Shown: positions 8,612 to 18,065, counted from the stretch's first letter. The stretch: DNA of 52,305 nucleotides from Neiella holothuriorum (GCF_019457915.1 NZ_JAHZSS010000028.1:1-52305); one strand, 5' to 3'. Numbers and translations: made by a program. The notes: generated by a model from the letters alone, not told the origin.

Positions 8612-9720
8612 CAGCGGGCGTAAGAGAGCAAAGCCACAATATGAATCCAGATTGAGCCTAAGGTGTTGAGGATCCAACTATCACTGGCATAAATAATGAC
8701 ATCAACCTGACCGCCGTGGCGCATTAATCCTTTTAATTCATCTTTGTCGTCAAATGTGATTGTGACGGGGAAGCGCTGTGGGTCGCGCATCCAGCCCTTG
8801 GCTTGTTGTGACTTGGCCAACTTGGACGGATCGACATTGTCGCCAAAGTCTACTGCCCAAGAAATGTTCGACACTTTGCCGTCAAACACCCGCCCAGGTG
8901 CATTATCGAGCACCATGGCCACTGCATCACCAATATTGATGTGTTCTAAGTTATTTTCTCGAAAGTAAGCTTCAACCCAAACTTGCTCGGCATTGATGTA
9001 GCTGGCGATGGGTTGGCCTGCTTGGGCGTAGTAGCCTTTTTCAACTTGCAGGTTGGCAATGCCGCCAACGGTTTTGGCGTGTATTCGAGTTCGTGCTAAA
9101 TCGAGTTGAGCATCTTCTAACTGTAATAGGGCGGCTTTGATATTGGCGTTATCGGCACCCGTTGCCCCAAGTGCTTGCTTGGCTTTTTGTAAGTCAGCTT
9201 CGGCTGTAATGACTCGGGCTTCGGCCGCATCAAGTTTACCTTGAGCGTTGTCAGCATCGGCTTGAGAGACGATGCCTTTGCCGGCCATGGAGAAAATCCG
9301 ATTGGTTTGTTTCACCATGGTTTCAAGCTGGGTTTTGGCATCCGCAAGGCGGCTTTGGGCCACCTCAACATCGGTCATTTGTGCACCCACTTTACTGCCG
9401 GCTAAACGTAAATTTTCTTGTGCTTGTTCGACGGCCACAAGGTAATCGGTTGGGTCGATGGTGAACATGATGTCACCCTCTTGCAACCGCTGACTTTGTT
9501 GAACATGGATTTGCTTAATATGGCCAGAAACTTCAGGAGTCACCGGCGTTATGTACACCTTAACGCGCGCTAATTCGGTGTCTGGTGCAAAGCGGTCCAT
9601 GATCAAATACAAAATAAAAAAGACCACGCATAACGCCAGCAACACTTTGCTGATTTTTTGCAGCACATCGCTTTTTGCCGGCGCAGGCTCTGGTTGCTTC
9701 TGTTCGGTTGTGTCCGTCAT
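8611..9720 (-). CDS. HlyD-family membrane fusion (adaptor) protein
   Basis: A 369-residue periplasmic adaptor of the EmrA/AaeA type. It has one N-terminal membrane anchor (about residues 25-45), the first half of a lipoyl-like domain (TPEVSGHIKQIHV), an alpha-helical hairpin of about 100 residues rich in Ala, Gln and Lys, the second lipoyl half, and a beta-barrel domain. Such proteins link an inner membrane pump to an outer membrane channel. No outer membrane channel gene is nearby, so a TolC-like protein elsewhere would be needed. It is coupled to the DUF2955-like gene and follows the AI-2E transporter gene by 24 bases, suggesting one three-gene operon. Confidence 0.9.
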   Translation of the reverse strand: MTDTTEQKQPEPAPAKSDVLQKISKVLLALCVVFFILYLIMDRFAPDTELARVKVYITPVTPEVSGHIKQIHVQQSQRLQEGDIMFTIDPTDYLVAVEQAQENLRLAGSKVGAQMTDVEVAQSRLADAKTQLETMVKQTNRIFSMAGKGIVSQADADNAQGKLDAAEARVITAEADLQKAKQALGATGADNANIKAALLQLEDAQLDLARTRIHAKTVGGIANLQVEKGYYAQAGQPIASYINAEQVWVEAYFRENNLEHINIGDAVAMVLDNAPGRVFDGKVSNISWAVDFGDNVDPSKLAKSQQAKGWMRDPQRFPVTITFDDKDELKGLMRHGGQVDVIIYASDSWILNTLGSIWIHIVALLSYAR

Positions 9721-9744
9721 TTAAGTCGTTACCTCGTGAGTGAC

Positions 9745-10806
9745 TTAACTTTGTTTTTCTAAGTTCAACCAGTGAACGAAAATTTCATAGGTAATCACTA
9801 AGATAACCGCGCCGGTAAATAAGCCAATAATGCCAGAGCTGATAAAGCCACCGATGGCGCCAAGGAAAATCACCAGCATTGGCACGTCGACGCCGCGGCC
9901 CATCAATATTGGTTTCAATACGTTATCGGCCAGAGCAACGACGATCATGGCAACGGTATAAGCAATGGCCGCTGCCATGGATAAGTTGGAAAACGCCCAG
10001 CTGGCGGTGGCAATCACAATTAAGGTGATACCAATACCAAGTTGAATGGTACTTAAGATCATGATGGCTAATGCCCACAAACCAGCAGCAGGTATGCCAG
10101 CAAGAATCATCACTAAGCCGCCGGCCATGGCTTGAATGAACGCCACACCAAGTACCCCTTGTGCCACGCTTTTAATGGTGGCGCTGGCGAGCTTGGTAAA
10201 CTTGGTGCCAGATTTTCCTGCCAGTCGATCGCCAACTTTACTGACGGCGGACTCACACCCTTGAGCAAAGGCCATAAACACGCCACTAATGATAATGGCC
10301 ACTAAAAACATACCAATGCCCGCACCTGCGCCAGATACTGCGGCAATGGCTTTGTCTTTGAGCGGTTCAATGGTTTTCTGATGGCGCTCTAGTGCCATGT
10401 CTAAGTCTTGCGAAGCGTCATTCCAAATTTCATAGACTTGCTCGCCAATCACCGGCCAGTCTTTTACGCCTATATCGGGCTTGGGAACGTTGAGTTCGCC
10501 CGCTTCGGCTTTGGCATGCAATTGTTTTGCTGAATCTACTGTGGAGTTAACCAGCATTGCCGTAGGTGTTAGCAATATGGCGAGTGCGATTAAGGTGAAT
10601 AACACGGACGCAAGTTTATTGTTGCCGCCCAGCAAGTTCCGAAACTTGAGAAATAATGGGTACAGTGCCACTGCAATAATGGCGCCCCAGACAACCACCA
10701 AAATAAATGGCTGGATAATGGTGAATGACCAATAAATCAGTAGCGCGACTATGCCAATTCTTAAAGCTGCTTCGACATAGGTAGATATTTGTTGTTGGGC
10801 AGACAT
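9745..10806 (-). CDS. AI-2E family transporter
   Basis: A 353-residue polytopic membrane protein with about seven to eight membrane segments and a soluble segment after the second pair (about residues 85-160), as is typical of the AI-2E/PerM family. The conserved C-terminal part reads GFISSGIIGLFTGAVIL. Members move autoinducer-2, ions or unknown solutes, so the substrate here is not predictable. I chose the ATG at 10806 because AAGGA lies seven bases upstream; the frame stays open 28 codons further but that stretch is unlike the family. It heads the cassette with the HlyD and DUF2955-like genes. Confidence 0.88.
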   Translation of the reverse strand: MSAQQQISTYVEAALRIGIVALLIYWSFTIIQPFILVVVWGAIIAVALYPLFLKFRNLLGGNNKLASVLFTLIALAILLTPTAMLVNSTVDSAKQLHAKAEAGELNVPKPDIGVKDWPVIGEQVYEIWNDASQDLDMALERHQKTIEPLKDKAIAAVSGAGAGIGMFLVAIIISGVFMAFAQGCESAVSKVGDRLAGKSGTKFTKLASATIKSVAQGVLGVAFIQAMAGGLVMILAGIPAAGLWALAIMILSTIQLGIGITLIVIATASWAFSNLSMAAAIAYTVAMIVVALADNVLKPILMGRGVDVPMLVIFLGAIGGFISSGIIGLFTGAVILVITYEIFVHWLNLEKQS

Positions 10807-10938
10807 GGCGGAATCCTTGTTAAAGCGACAAACAAGCCAATGGTGTTGGGCTCTGGAAATCAATACGGGTTGAGCAGGCGCGTAATTCACTGCTCAATTG
10901 AGCCTAATAGTAGTTCACCGTCAGTTGTTAGCAAACAT

Positions 10939-10966
10939 AAAAAAACCGCCATAGCGGCGGTTTTTC
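10939..10966 (-). terminator. intrinsic terminator of the yidC operon
   Basis: A hairpin with CCGCC/GGCGG core (10946-10950 with 10956-10960), loop ATAGC, flanked by A and T runs on both sides, so it can act in both directions. It lies just after the yidC stop and gives a seven-T tract on the minus strand. Confidence 0.9.
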
Positions 10967-10982
10967 AGAGGCTTAAGTCAAA

Positions 10983-12608
10983 TTACTCGGCGGCTTTTTT
11001 AGCCTCAATCGCGCGATTGATCATTAGCTGTTGAGCAATTGAAATCAGGTTCGATACGACCCAGTACAACACCAAGCCCGATGGGAAGGTGACGAACAAG
11101 AAAGTCATAAACACTGGCATCAACATCATGATTTTCTGCTGCATTGGGTCGGCAACAGTGGTTGGCGACAACTTCTGCATCAGGAACATGGACGCGCCCA
11201 TCAAAATTGGCAGTACGAAGTACGGGTCTTTGACCGACAAGTCAGTGATCCACAACATAAAGCCTGCATGGCGTAATTCCACACTTTCGAGCAGCACCCA
11301 GTACAAGGCGATGAAAATTGGCATTTGCAGCAACAATGGCAGACAGCCACCCAGTGGGTTGACCTTCTCTTTCTTGTACATTTCCATCATGGCTTGCTGA
11401 AGCTTTTGCTTGTCTTCGGCGTAGCGCTCTTGCAATGCTTTCATCTTCGGCTGGAGTACTTTCATACGGGCCATGGATGTGTATTGCTTTTTGGTCAGCG
11501 GATACAGCAAGGTTTTGATAATGATGGTGACCACAATAATGGCCAAGCCCCAGTTCACCACAAGGCCTTGAACCAGTGTCAGCAGCCAGTGCAGCGGTTG
11601 TGCTAACCACCACAAGAAGCCGTAGTCCACGGTCAGGTTTAAGGTTGGCGATAAGGCTGACAGTGTTTCTTGATCTTTAGGGCCAGCATAAAACGATGCA
11701 GTTACCGATTTGGTTTCGCCTGCAGCGATCACCAACTGCTCGCCCTTCATACCAACAATGCCGCTACCGCGTACGTTGTTGGTGTAGAGCTGGTTGCTGC
11801 TAGCAGCTGCTGGTACCCAAGCGGAAACAAAATAGTGTTGCAGCATTGCAACCCAGCCGCCCTGAGTGGTTTTGTTCAGCGCTTTATCAGACAAGTCATC
11901 GAACGTGTACTTACTGTAACGCTCGTCTTCTGTTGAATACGCTGGACCACGGTAAGTCGGCATCATCATGCTACCGGACTCGCCTTCCATGGTTTGTTTC
12001 AGCTGCATGAACGGTTGCATCACCAAGTTCTGGCTTGAAGTATTGATGACTTCAATGTCTTGCTGAACGGTGTAAGAACCAGCGGTCAAGGTCAAACGCT
12101 TAACAACGGTAATACCGGCTTCAGTGACGTGCTTAAGGTTCACTACCAAGGTGTCGCCATTCATAACGAAGCTATCACCATCGGCTTGGTAACTTGGGCG
12201 CCCTTTTGAATCGGGGCCATCGTTGCCAATCAAGCCGCTCTGAGCGATGTACTCAAAATGACTGTTGCGATGCAAAATTTGAATGGGCTCGTCACCGCCT
12301 TGTTCAACTGGGTAAGCCAACAATTGCGTTTCAACAATGTCACCTCCAGCTAAATCAATTTTCAGGCGCAACACATCACTTTCTACGGTGATGATGGAGC
12401 CGCTTGTTGCATTGACCGACGGAACAGCAGACTGCGCCGAATGTGATGCTTGAGGAACATCATCAGAAGTTGCCGGAGCATCAGAGCTAACGGTTTCCGA
12501 GGCTACCGTTTGTACGGGCTGAGGGCCATACATGCTTTGCCATTCTTGATAAAGCAGTACGCTGACCAACATCAGGCCGACGAGTATAAAAATACGTTGT
12601 GATTCCAT
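10983..12608 (-). CDS. yidC: membrane protein insertase YidC
   Basis: YidC inserts and folds inner membrane proteins, alone or with the Sec translocon. The 541 residues match the gamma-proteobacterial form. There is an N-terminal membrane segment (IFILVGLMLVSVLLY), a low-complexity Ser/Ala/Thr/Val linker, a large periplasmic beta-sandwich domain (about 75-310), then the conserved five-segment core with the cytoplasmic hairpin (KKQYTSMARMKVLQPKMK) and the NPLGGCLPLLLQMPIFIALY motif. It ends in a basic tail. It lies four bases after yidD in the conserved order rpmH-rnpA-yidD-yidC and is closed by a strong terminator. Confidence 0.98.
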   Translation of the reverse strand: MESQRIFILVGLMLVSVLLYQEWQSMYGPQPVQTVASETVSSDAPATSDDVPQASHSAQSAVPSVNATSGSIITVESDVLRLKIDLAGGDIVETQLLAYPVEQGGDEPIQILHRNSHFEYIAQSGLIGNDGPDSKGRPSYQADGDSFVMNGDTLVVNLKHVTEAGITVVKRLTLTAGSYTVQQDIEVINTSSQNLVMQPFMQLKQTMEGESGSMMMPTYRGPAYSTEDERYSKYTFDDLSDKALNKTTQGGWVAMLQHYFVSAWVPAAASSNQLYTNNVRGSGIVGMKGEQLVIAAGETKSVTASFYAGPKDQETLSALSPTLNLTVDYGFLWWLAQPLHWLLTLVQGLVVNWGLAIIVVTIIIKTLLYPLTKKQYTSMARMKVLQPKMKALQERYAEDKQKLQQAMMEMYKKEKVNPLGGCLPLLLQMPIFIALYWVLLESVELRHAGFMLWITDLSVKDPYFVLPILMGASMFLMQKLSPTTVADPMQQKIMMLMPVFMTFLFVTFPSGLVLYWVVSNLISIAQQLMINRAIEAKKAAE

Positions 12609-12612
12609 AGTG

Positions 12613-12864
12613 TTATTGATTCTTTGATGGCTTTTCCGGTACCGGATCGTAACCGCCGGGGTTAAAAGGATGGCATTTTAATATGCGCCGTGAGGCCAGC
12701 CAACTTCCTTTTATTACACCGTGGGTTTCAATGGCGCCAATGGCGTAGTGAGAGCAACTCGGATGAAACCGACAGCGTTGCCCAATGAGCGGACTAATCA
12801 ACCATTGATAAAGCTTTATGGGGACTATTGCGAGTTGCGACAGCGTTTTTTTAAACGAGGCCAT
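12613..12864 (-). CDS. yidD: membrane protein insertion efficiency factor YidD
   Basis: An 83-residue protein with the family signature: an N-terminal amphipathic helix ([11 protein letters not shown]), Cys residues in [11 protein letters not shown], and the C-terminal [17 protein letters not shown]. It is thought to help YidC-dependent insertion at the inner membrane. Its start overlaps the end of rnpA by 40 bases, as is common, so translation is coupled. Confidence 0.97.
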   Translation of the reverse strand: MASFKKTLSQLAIVPIKLYQWLISPLIGQRCRFHPSCSHYAIGAIETHGVIKGSWLASRRILKCHPFNPGGYDPVPEKPSKNQ

Positions 12865-13190
12865 AGCTGCTTTACCAGTTGCTGAAGTTCGGGTTTGGAG
12901 AGTGTACCAACTCCTGGCTTACCGATCACCACGATATCAACGCTTGGTAGCTCATGTTTGAGCAATCGAAAGCTATCGCGGAAAACTCGCTTGATACGAT
13001 TTCGTTGTACGGCCAACTTGGCTGACTTTTTAGAAACCGCGAAACCTAACCGAGGATGGTCAAGATTGTTTTGGGTTGCGAGTAGGGTAAGGTGAGACGA
13101 ACCAACGCGAATTGGCTTGCCTTGAAAGACAGAATTAAAATGGGCGGGAGTTAACAGTCGTAACTCCCGCCCATATGAATAAGACGACAC
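12825..13190 (-). CDS. rnpA: ribonuclease P protein component
   Basis: RnpA is the protein subunit of RNase P, which trims 5' leaders from tRNA precursors. The 121 residues are the usual length. The hallmark RNR motif is in [16 protein letters not shown], preceded by [12 protein letters not shown]. The reading frame starts at a GTG; no in-frame ATG is available near it. It follows rpmH by 16 bases in the same operon. Confidence 0.97.
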   Translation of the reverse strand: MSSYSYGRELRLLTPAHFNSVFQGKPIRVGSSHLTLLATQNNLDHPRLGFAVSKKSAKLAVQRNRIKRVFRDSFRLLKHELPSVDIVVIGKPGVGTLSKPELQQLVKQLWPRLKKRCRNSQ

Positions 13191-13206
13191 TGTAAGAAGC
13201 GTGTGC

Positions 13207-13341
13207 TTATTTGCTTAACTTAGCGCGACCTTTAGAACGGCGACGTGCCAAAACTTGGCGACCGTTTTTAGTGGCCATACGAGCACGGAAACCGTGGTTA
13301 CGCTTGCGCTTCAATACGCTTGGTTGAAATGTTCTTTTCAT
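13207..13341 (-). CDS. rpmH: 50S ribosomal protein L34
   Basis: The short frame translates to 44 residues beginning [18 protein letters not shown] and ending [10 protein letters not shown], which is ribosomal protein L34. It is highly basic (Arg and Lys) and of exactly the usual length. An AGGT lies a few bases before the ATG. It is the first gene of the leftward rpmH-rnpA-yidD-yidC operon, divergent from dnaA. Confidence 0.98.
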   Translation of the reverse strand: MKRTFQPSVLKRKRNHGFRARMATKNGRQVLARRRSKGRAKLSK

Positions 13342-13436
13342 GGTTCTACCTAAACTATTTTGCTTGGCTATTGAAGCCTGGACAGACCACTATGTTCAGT
13401 AAGTACAATTAGCAGTCCCCTAAAAAATGAGGGCGA

Positions 13437-13465
13437 ATTTTATGCGACCGCGACGGCAGAGTCAA
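13437..13465 (-). promoter_or_regulatory. rpmH operon promoter
   Basis: On the minus strand a -35 box TTGACT (13460-13465) and a -10 box TAAAAT (13437-13442) are separated by exactly 17 bases. They stand about 95 bases upstream of rpmH. This is a strong sigma-70 type match. Confidence 0.8.
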
Positions 13466-13487
13466 TCACTATCACTGAACAAATTTT

Positions 13488-13690
13488 GATCGCGTTATTA
13501 ATCGATCCCTGTGCGATCCCTGTTCAATTGTTGTTCAAAACAGTTTTATAACCTGTTGATAGTGTCGTTATCCTTATTTTATTCAATTAGTTATGGTTGT
13601 TGATAAGCTCTTAATAAATGATCCAAAACGATCTGGAAACGGGCAGCCAGATCCCGCATAATGTCAGCCCTGCTAATCACGACGATCCCT
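13488..13690. other. GATC-rich, AT-rich dnaA upstream region (possible origin element)
   Basis: The 435 bases between rpmH and the true dnaA start hold seven GATC sites within 200 bases (13488, 13504, 13515, 13620, 13630, 13650, 13684), against about one expected. CGATCCCTGT is repeated in tandem at 13503 and 13514, with CGATCCCT again at 13683. Between the GATC groups is a very AT-rich stretch (13530-13618) with DnaA-box-like TGTTGATAG (13554) and TGTTGATAA (13598). No perfect TTATCCACA box is present. This looks like a Dam/SeqA-responsive dnaA promoter, or possibly part of a replication origin. Confidence 0.5.
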
Positions 13691-13776
13691 CCCTTTTTCG
13701 ACTGCTGTTGTCAGTTGAGATGCGCCTGTCTTACTCAGGCCATGGTGGTGATGTTGACTTATCAAAGGAGAAGGCA

Positions 13777-15153
13777 TTGAGCGCGTCTTTATGGCAAACC
13801 TGCGTTGAAGCCCTCAAGCACGAGTTGCCTGCCTCACAATTTAGTACCTGGATTCGTCCGCTACAGGCGGATTATGACGGCGAGCGTTTAGTGCTTTTTG
13901 CGCCGAATCGTTTTGTGCTGGATTGGGTGAGCGATAATTATCGGACCCGCATCAATGAATTACTCGCCCAAGCTTGTGGGGCAGATGCTCCAGCGCTGCA
14001 TTTAGATATTGGCAACATTGCGCCTCCTGCCCCTGTGGTTGATACCAGTGTGGCACCAGCGCCTAAGCCCGCTGCGCCAACAACTAGTAATCCATGGGAT
14101 CGCGGCAATAAACCCAAACCGGAAATTCGTCACAAGAGCAACATTAACCATACTTACATTTTCGATAACTTCGTTGAGGGTAAGTCCAACCAGTTAGGCC
14201 GCGCGGCTGCAACTCAAGTTGCCGAAAATCCTGGCGGCGCCTACAACCCGTTATTTTTATACGGCGGCACTGGTTTAGGTAAAACCCACCTATTGCACGC
14301 GGTGGGCAATGCCATTTTACAAGGCAAAGACAACGCTAAAGTTGTTTACATGCATTCTGAGCGCTTTGTGCAAGACATGGTCAAAGCGCTGCAAAACAAT
14401 GCCATTGAAGAGTTCAAGCGCTACTATCGTAGTGTTGATGCCTTGCTCATCGATGACATTCAGTTCTTTGCTAATAAAGAACGCTCGCAAGAAGAATTCT
14501 TTCATACCTTCAATGCACTGCTCGAAGGTAATCAACAAATCATCCTCACATCTGATCGCTACCCGAAAGAAATTGATGGCGTTGAAGATCGCTTGAAATC
14601 TCGTTTTGGCTGGGGACTGACCGTTGCTATTGAGCCGCCAGAATTAGAGACGCGGGTGGCTATTTTGATGCGCAAAGCGCAGGAAAGTAATGTTCACCTT
14701 CCTGATGAAGTCGCCTTCTTTATTGCTAAGCGTTTGCGCTCGAATGTGCGTGAGCTCGAAGGGGCACTTAATCGGGTGATTGCTAATGCTAATTTCACCG
14801 GTCGAGCCATTAATATCGATTTTGTGCGAGAAGCACTGCGAGATCTCTTGGCTTTACAAGAAAAGTTGATCACCATAGACAATATTCAGAAGACGGTTGC
14901 TGAATATTACAAAATCAAGTTGGCTGACTTACTGAGCAAACGTCGTAGTCGCTCGGTGGCACGGCCAAGGCAACTCGCCATGGCGCTAGCCAAAGAGCTA
15001 ACTAACCACAGCTTGCCGGAAATTGGCGATGCATTTGGTGGGCGCGATCATACAACTGTGTTACATGCGTGTCGTAAGATTGAACAGTTGCGCGAAGAAA
15101 GTCATGATATTAAGGAAGATTATCAGAACCTCATACGGACTCTGTCTTCCTGA
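13777..15153 (+). CDS. dnaA: chromosomal replication initiator DnaA
   Basis: DnaA binds origin boxes and opens DNA for replication. With the TTG start at 13777 the protein has 458 residues and begins [18 protein letters not shown], matching the family N-terminus. AAAGGAG lies just upstream. The frame stays open 53 codons further left, but that extension is unlike DnaA. Domain I is residues 1-80, followed by a Pro/Ala-rich linker. Domain III has Walker [10 protein letters not shown] and Walker [10 protein letters not shown]. Domain IV has the box-binding [15 protein letters not shown]. dnaN follows at 41 bases. The TTG start and GATC-rich leader suggest restrained, methylation-sensitive expression. 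Confidence 0.97.
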   Translation: MSASLWQTCVEALKHELPASQFSTWIRPLQADYDGERLVLFAPNRFVLDWVSDNYRTRINELLAQACGADAPALHLDIGNIAPPAPVVDTSVAPAPKPAAPTTSNPWDRGNKPKPEIRHKSNINHTYIFDNFVEGKSNQLGRAAATQVAENPGGAYNPLFLYGGTGLGKTHLLHAVGNAILQGKDNAKVVYMHSERFVQDMVKALQNNAIEEFKRYYRSVDALLIDDIQFFANKERSQEEFFHTFNALLEGNQQIILTSDRYPKEIDGVEDRLKSRFGWGLTVAIEPPELETRVAILMRKAQESNVHLPDEVAFFIAKRLRSNVRELEGALNRVIANANFTGRAINIDFVREALRDLLALQEKLITIDNIQKTVAEYYKIKLADLLSKRRSRSVARPRQLAMALAKELTNHSLPEIGDAFGGRDHTTVLHACRKIEQLREESHDIKEDYQNLIRTLSS

Positions 15154-15194
15154 TAATCTGTCTCATGAGTTAAGGTGCGATAAAGGGATTGAAT

Positions 15195-16298
15195 ATGAAA
15201 TTCACGGTTAATCGTGAGCAAATTCTAAAGCCGCTTCAGGCGGTGTCCGGGGCAGTAGAGCGCAAGCACACACTACCCATACTTGCCAATATTTTAATGC
15301 GCGTAAGTGATGGCTCACTTACCATGATCGGCACGGATTTAGAGGTTGAGCTTTGCGCAACATTGCAATTGGCTGACCCTGACCTGACCCCTGGTTCGAT
15401 TACTGTACCGGCTAAAAAGCTGGTAGATATATGCCGTACATTACCCGATGGCGCGGTGATCGAATTAACCTTAACGGGCGAACGCCTCATTATTAAGTCT
15501 GGCCGTAGCCGCTTTAGTTTAGCGACGCTACCTGACACGGACTTCCCGCAAATTGACGAATCTACATCGTCAATGCAGTTCACCACCACGCAACAAGAAA
15601 TGCGTCGGTTAATTGAATTGTCGCAGTTCTCCATGGCTAACCAAGATGTGCGTTACTACCTAAACGGCATGTTGTTTGAAATTGCTGATGGTACGCTCAC
15701 TGCGGTTGCAACCGACGGTCACCGCTTGGCGTTATCGCGTATATCGGTGCCTGAATTACAAGATGCGTTCCAGTGCATTGTGCCGCGTAAAGGCATTCTG
15801 GAGTTGATGCGCTTGTTAGAGCAGGACGACAACCCTGTCACGGTGCAGCTGTCAGATAACCATATTCGAGCTGATATTGGCGACTACCTGTTTACATCTA
15901 AGCTGGTGGATGGTCGCTTCCCGGATTACCGTCGTGTATTGCCTCGTGGTGGTAATAAATTGGTGGAAGGCGATAAAGAAACCCTCAAACAAGCTTTCTC
16001 TCGGGTCGCTATTCTATCCAATGAAAAGTTCCGCGGGGTTCGATTGCAATTGGCTACTGATGAATTAAAAATCAGCGCCAATAACCCTGAGCAAGAAGAA
16101 GCTGAAGAAGCAATTGCCGTTTCTTACCAAGGCGAGGAAATGGAAGTTGGCTTTAACGTCAGTTACATCCTCGATGTGCTCAACACCGTCGATGGCGAAA
16201 ATGTTCGTTTCACCCTCAACGACCCCAATAGCAGCGGGTTGATTGAAAACGCAGACGATGACAGTGCGCTATACGTGGTAATGCCAATGCGACTCTAG
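15195..16298 (+). CDS. dnaN: DNA polymerase III beta sliding clamp
   Basis: DnaN forms the ring-shaped dimer that holds DNA polymerase III on DNA. The 367 residues match the usual length, starting MKFTVNREQILKPLQ and ending YVVMPMRL, the conserved C-terminus near the client-binding pocket. I chose the ATG at 15195, six bases after AAGGGA; a TTG two codons earlier overlaps the spacing. It is in operon with dnaA and is followed by a terminator, which separates it from the downstream genes. Confidence 0.98.
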   Translation: MKFTVNREQILKPLQAVSGAVERKHTLPILANILMRVSDGSLTMIGTDLEVELCATLQLADPDLTPGSITVPAKKLVDICRTLPDGAVIELTLTGERLIIKSGRSRFSLATLPDTDFPQIDESTSSMQFTTTQQEMRRLIELSQFSMANQDVRYYLNGMLFEIADGTLTAVATDGHRLALSRISVPELQDAFQCIVPRKGILELMRLLEQDDNPVTVQLSDNHIRADIGDYLFTSKLVDGRFPDYRRVLPRGGNKLVEGDKETLKQAFSRVAILSNEKFRGVRLQLATDELKISANNPEQEEAEEAIAVSYQGEEMEVGFNVSYILDVLNTVDGENVRFTLNDPNSSGLIENADDDSALYVVMPMRL

Positions 16299-16320
16299 TA
16301 GAGGCTCGTGATGGTAATAA

Positions 16321-16349
16321 AAAGGTCGCTTAGCAAGCGGCCTTTTTTT
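16321..16349 (+). terminator. intrinsic terminator after dnaN
   Basis: The stem AGGTCGCTT/AAGCGGCCT (one G-U pair) with loop AGC is followed by seven T. It lies 23 bases after the dnaN stop and ends the dnaA-dnaN transcript before the two-component gene. Confidence 0.9.
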
Positions 16350-16466
16350 GTTTAAAAACAACGATCTCGTCGTTATATTGTCAGGCTAATTTAGAATTAG
16401 TAACTACACTTCATCTACATCTTTTGTAGTCGTATTTGGCGCCGCCATGCGTCGTAGGGTCAGGTT

Positions 16467-18065
16467 ATGTTCAAACAGAATTGCTTAGCGTTGGTTGTTG
16501 AAGACATGGAAGCCATGCGCAAAATTACCGCGCAACAACTACGTCAGTATGGCGCCAAAGAAGTGTACCAAGCGAGCAACGGTGCCGAAGCACTGCGAAT
16601 TCTTCGCAATCATCGCATTGAGTTGATTTTGTCAGACTGGAACATGCCAGTGATGACCGGCATTGATTTTCTGAAAGCGGTGAAGGCCGATGAAAACTGG
16701 CAACGCATTCCTTTCATTATGGTGACCGCAGAGGCAGAGCGAGATAAGGTTCGGGAAGCCATACGTTTTGGTGTGAGCGAGTTAATCATTAAGCCGTTTA
16801 CGCCGAATATGATGCGCGAACGTATCGAGCGTGCATTTAAACGCCCTGTACGAATTCCATCTGAGATAAAAATCAGCGAGCCCGCGGAGGCTCCCGTTGC
16901 CGTTAAGCCTGATTTAGATATTACCTCGCTTGATGACCCCGGTAATGCTGAAGACGCCGCCAAATTAAAAGATGGCAACATTCTGATTGTTGATGATACC
17001 CCCGACAACCTTCGTTTGATGTCCGACTTGCTGAAAGACGATTACCGCGTTCGGCTAGCCAATAATGGCAAAAAGGCGCTTGAGTTATGTCAGGGCGACA
17101 CGCCGCCCGATTTGGTGTTGCTCGACATTATGATGCCGGAAATTAGCGGATACGACGTGCTTGAGCAGTTGCGGGAAAACCCTGCCACAAGTCATATTCC
17201 GGTGATCATGGTAACGGCAATGACCGAACAAGAAGCTGAAGTTAAGGGCATTCAAATGGGCGCCATTGAATTTATCACCAAGCCCATACAGCCTGAGTTG
17301 TTGCAACTACGGGTTCGCAATTTCATGCGGCAGGTGTGGCGTATTCGCGACATCCAAGCCAGTTACGATGACATGATTGAAGCGGCACAAGCAAAAGAAG
17401 CCGCAGAGCAGATTGTGCGACACGATATTAAAGGCCCGATAGCTGGGATTTTAGCGGCCGCGGAACAAATCTCAGCGAATGCCCGGCGCCCCGAGTTGGT
17501 TGCTGATCTTGCCGGTGATGTCGATAGCATGGCGCGGCAGTTGTTAAACCTGATCGAGTTGACCCAAATCGTCTACAAGATTGAAAGCAACCAATACGAT
17601 TTAAAAGCCGTGCCGGTGAACACCGTTGACTTACTCCAAGACGTCACGGCGAGTTGTAAGCGGATATTCGATGCCAAACGCATTACTTGCAACGTATTCT
17701 GGCCAAAAGCACAGGGAGCCGAACTGCTCGTTTGCAAAGGCGAGGAAGTATTGCTGTTTTCGGTGTTCAATAACTTAATTAAAAACGCCTTTGAAGCCGC
17801 GCGACCGAAAAGTGCCGTGCGTGTCCATATTGAAAAAACGAACGCCAATCAGATCGAAATTTTAATCAGCAACGATGGTGTTGTGCCTGAAACCATTCGC
17901 GAGCACTTCTTTGAGAAATATGTTTCTGAAGGAAAGGCCGGCGGTTCTGGGATTGGCACGTACTCCGCTAAATTACTCACCGAAGCCATGGCGGGCGAGA
18001 TCGATATGCACGTCGATGACGAGGCTAACTTGACTACTATGACGGTTACGCTTCCTTGCCCTTAA
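16467..18065 (+). CDS. hybrid two-component protein: two receiver domains plus histidine kinase
   Basis: A 532-residue cytoplasmic signalling protein. Receiver 1 (about 1-125) has phospho-acceptor Asp in ILSDWNMP. Receiver 2 (about 170-290) has Asp in VLLDIMMP. Both keep the acidic pair near the strand-1 end and a later Lys (IKPF, TKPI). A dimerisation/phospho-acceptor region follows with H-D-I-K-G-P (near 320), then a GHKL ATPase domain with N-box NNLIKNAFEA and G-box GGSGIGTYSAKLL. There is no membrane segment or obvious sensory domain, so input probably comes by phosphotransfer. It sits between dnaN and recF, normally adjacent genes, with a terminator in front and 76 bases before recF. Its target is unknown. 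Confidence 0.92.
   Translation: MFKQNCLALVVEDMEAMRKITAQQLRQYGAKEVYQASNGAEALRILRNHRIELILSDWNMPVMTGIDFLKAVKADENWQRIPFIMVTAEAERDKVREAIRFGVSELIIKPFTPNMMRERIERAFKRPVRIPSEIKISEPAEAPVAVKPDLDITSLDDPGNAEDAAKLKDGNILIVDDTPDNLRLMSDLLKDDYRVRLANNGKKALELCQGDTPPDLVLLDIMMPEISGYDVLEQLRENPATSHIPVIMVTAMTEQEAEVKGIQMGAIEFITKPIQPELLQLRVRNFMRQVWRIRDIQASYDDMIEAAQAKEAAEQIVRHDIKGPIAGILAAAEQISANARRPELVADLAGDVDSMARQLLNLIELTQIVYKIESNQYDLKAVPVNTVDLLQDVTASCKRIFDAKRITCNVFWPKAQGAELLVCKGEEVLLFSVFNNLIKNAFEAARPKSAVRVHIEKTNANQIEILISNDGVVPETIREHFFEKYVSEGKAGGSGIGTYSAKLLTEAMAGEIDMHVDDEANLTTMTVTLPCP

Noticed and set aside
11089-11400. 103-codon open frame antisense to yidC
   Set aside because: Shadow of the highly conserved YidC core.
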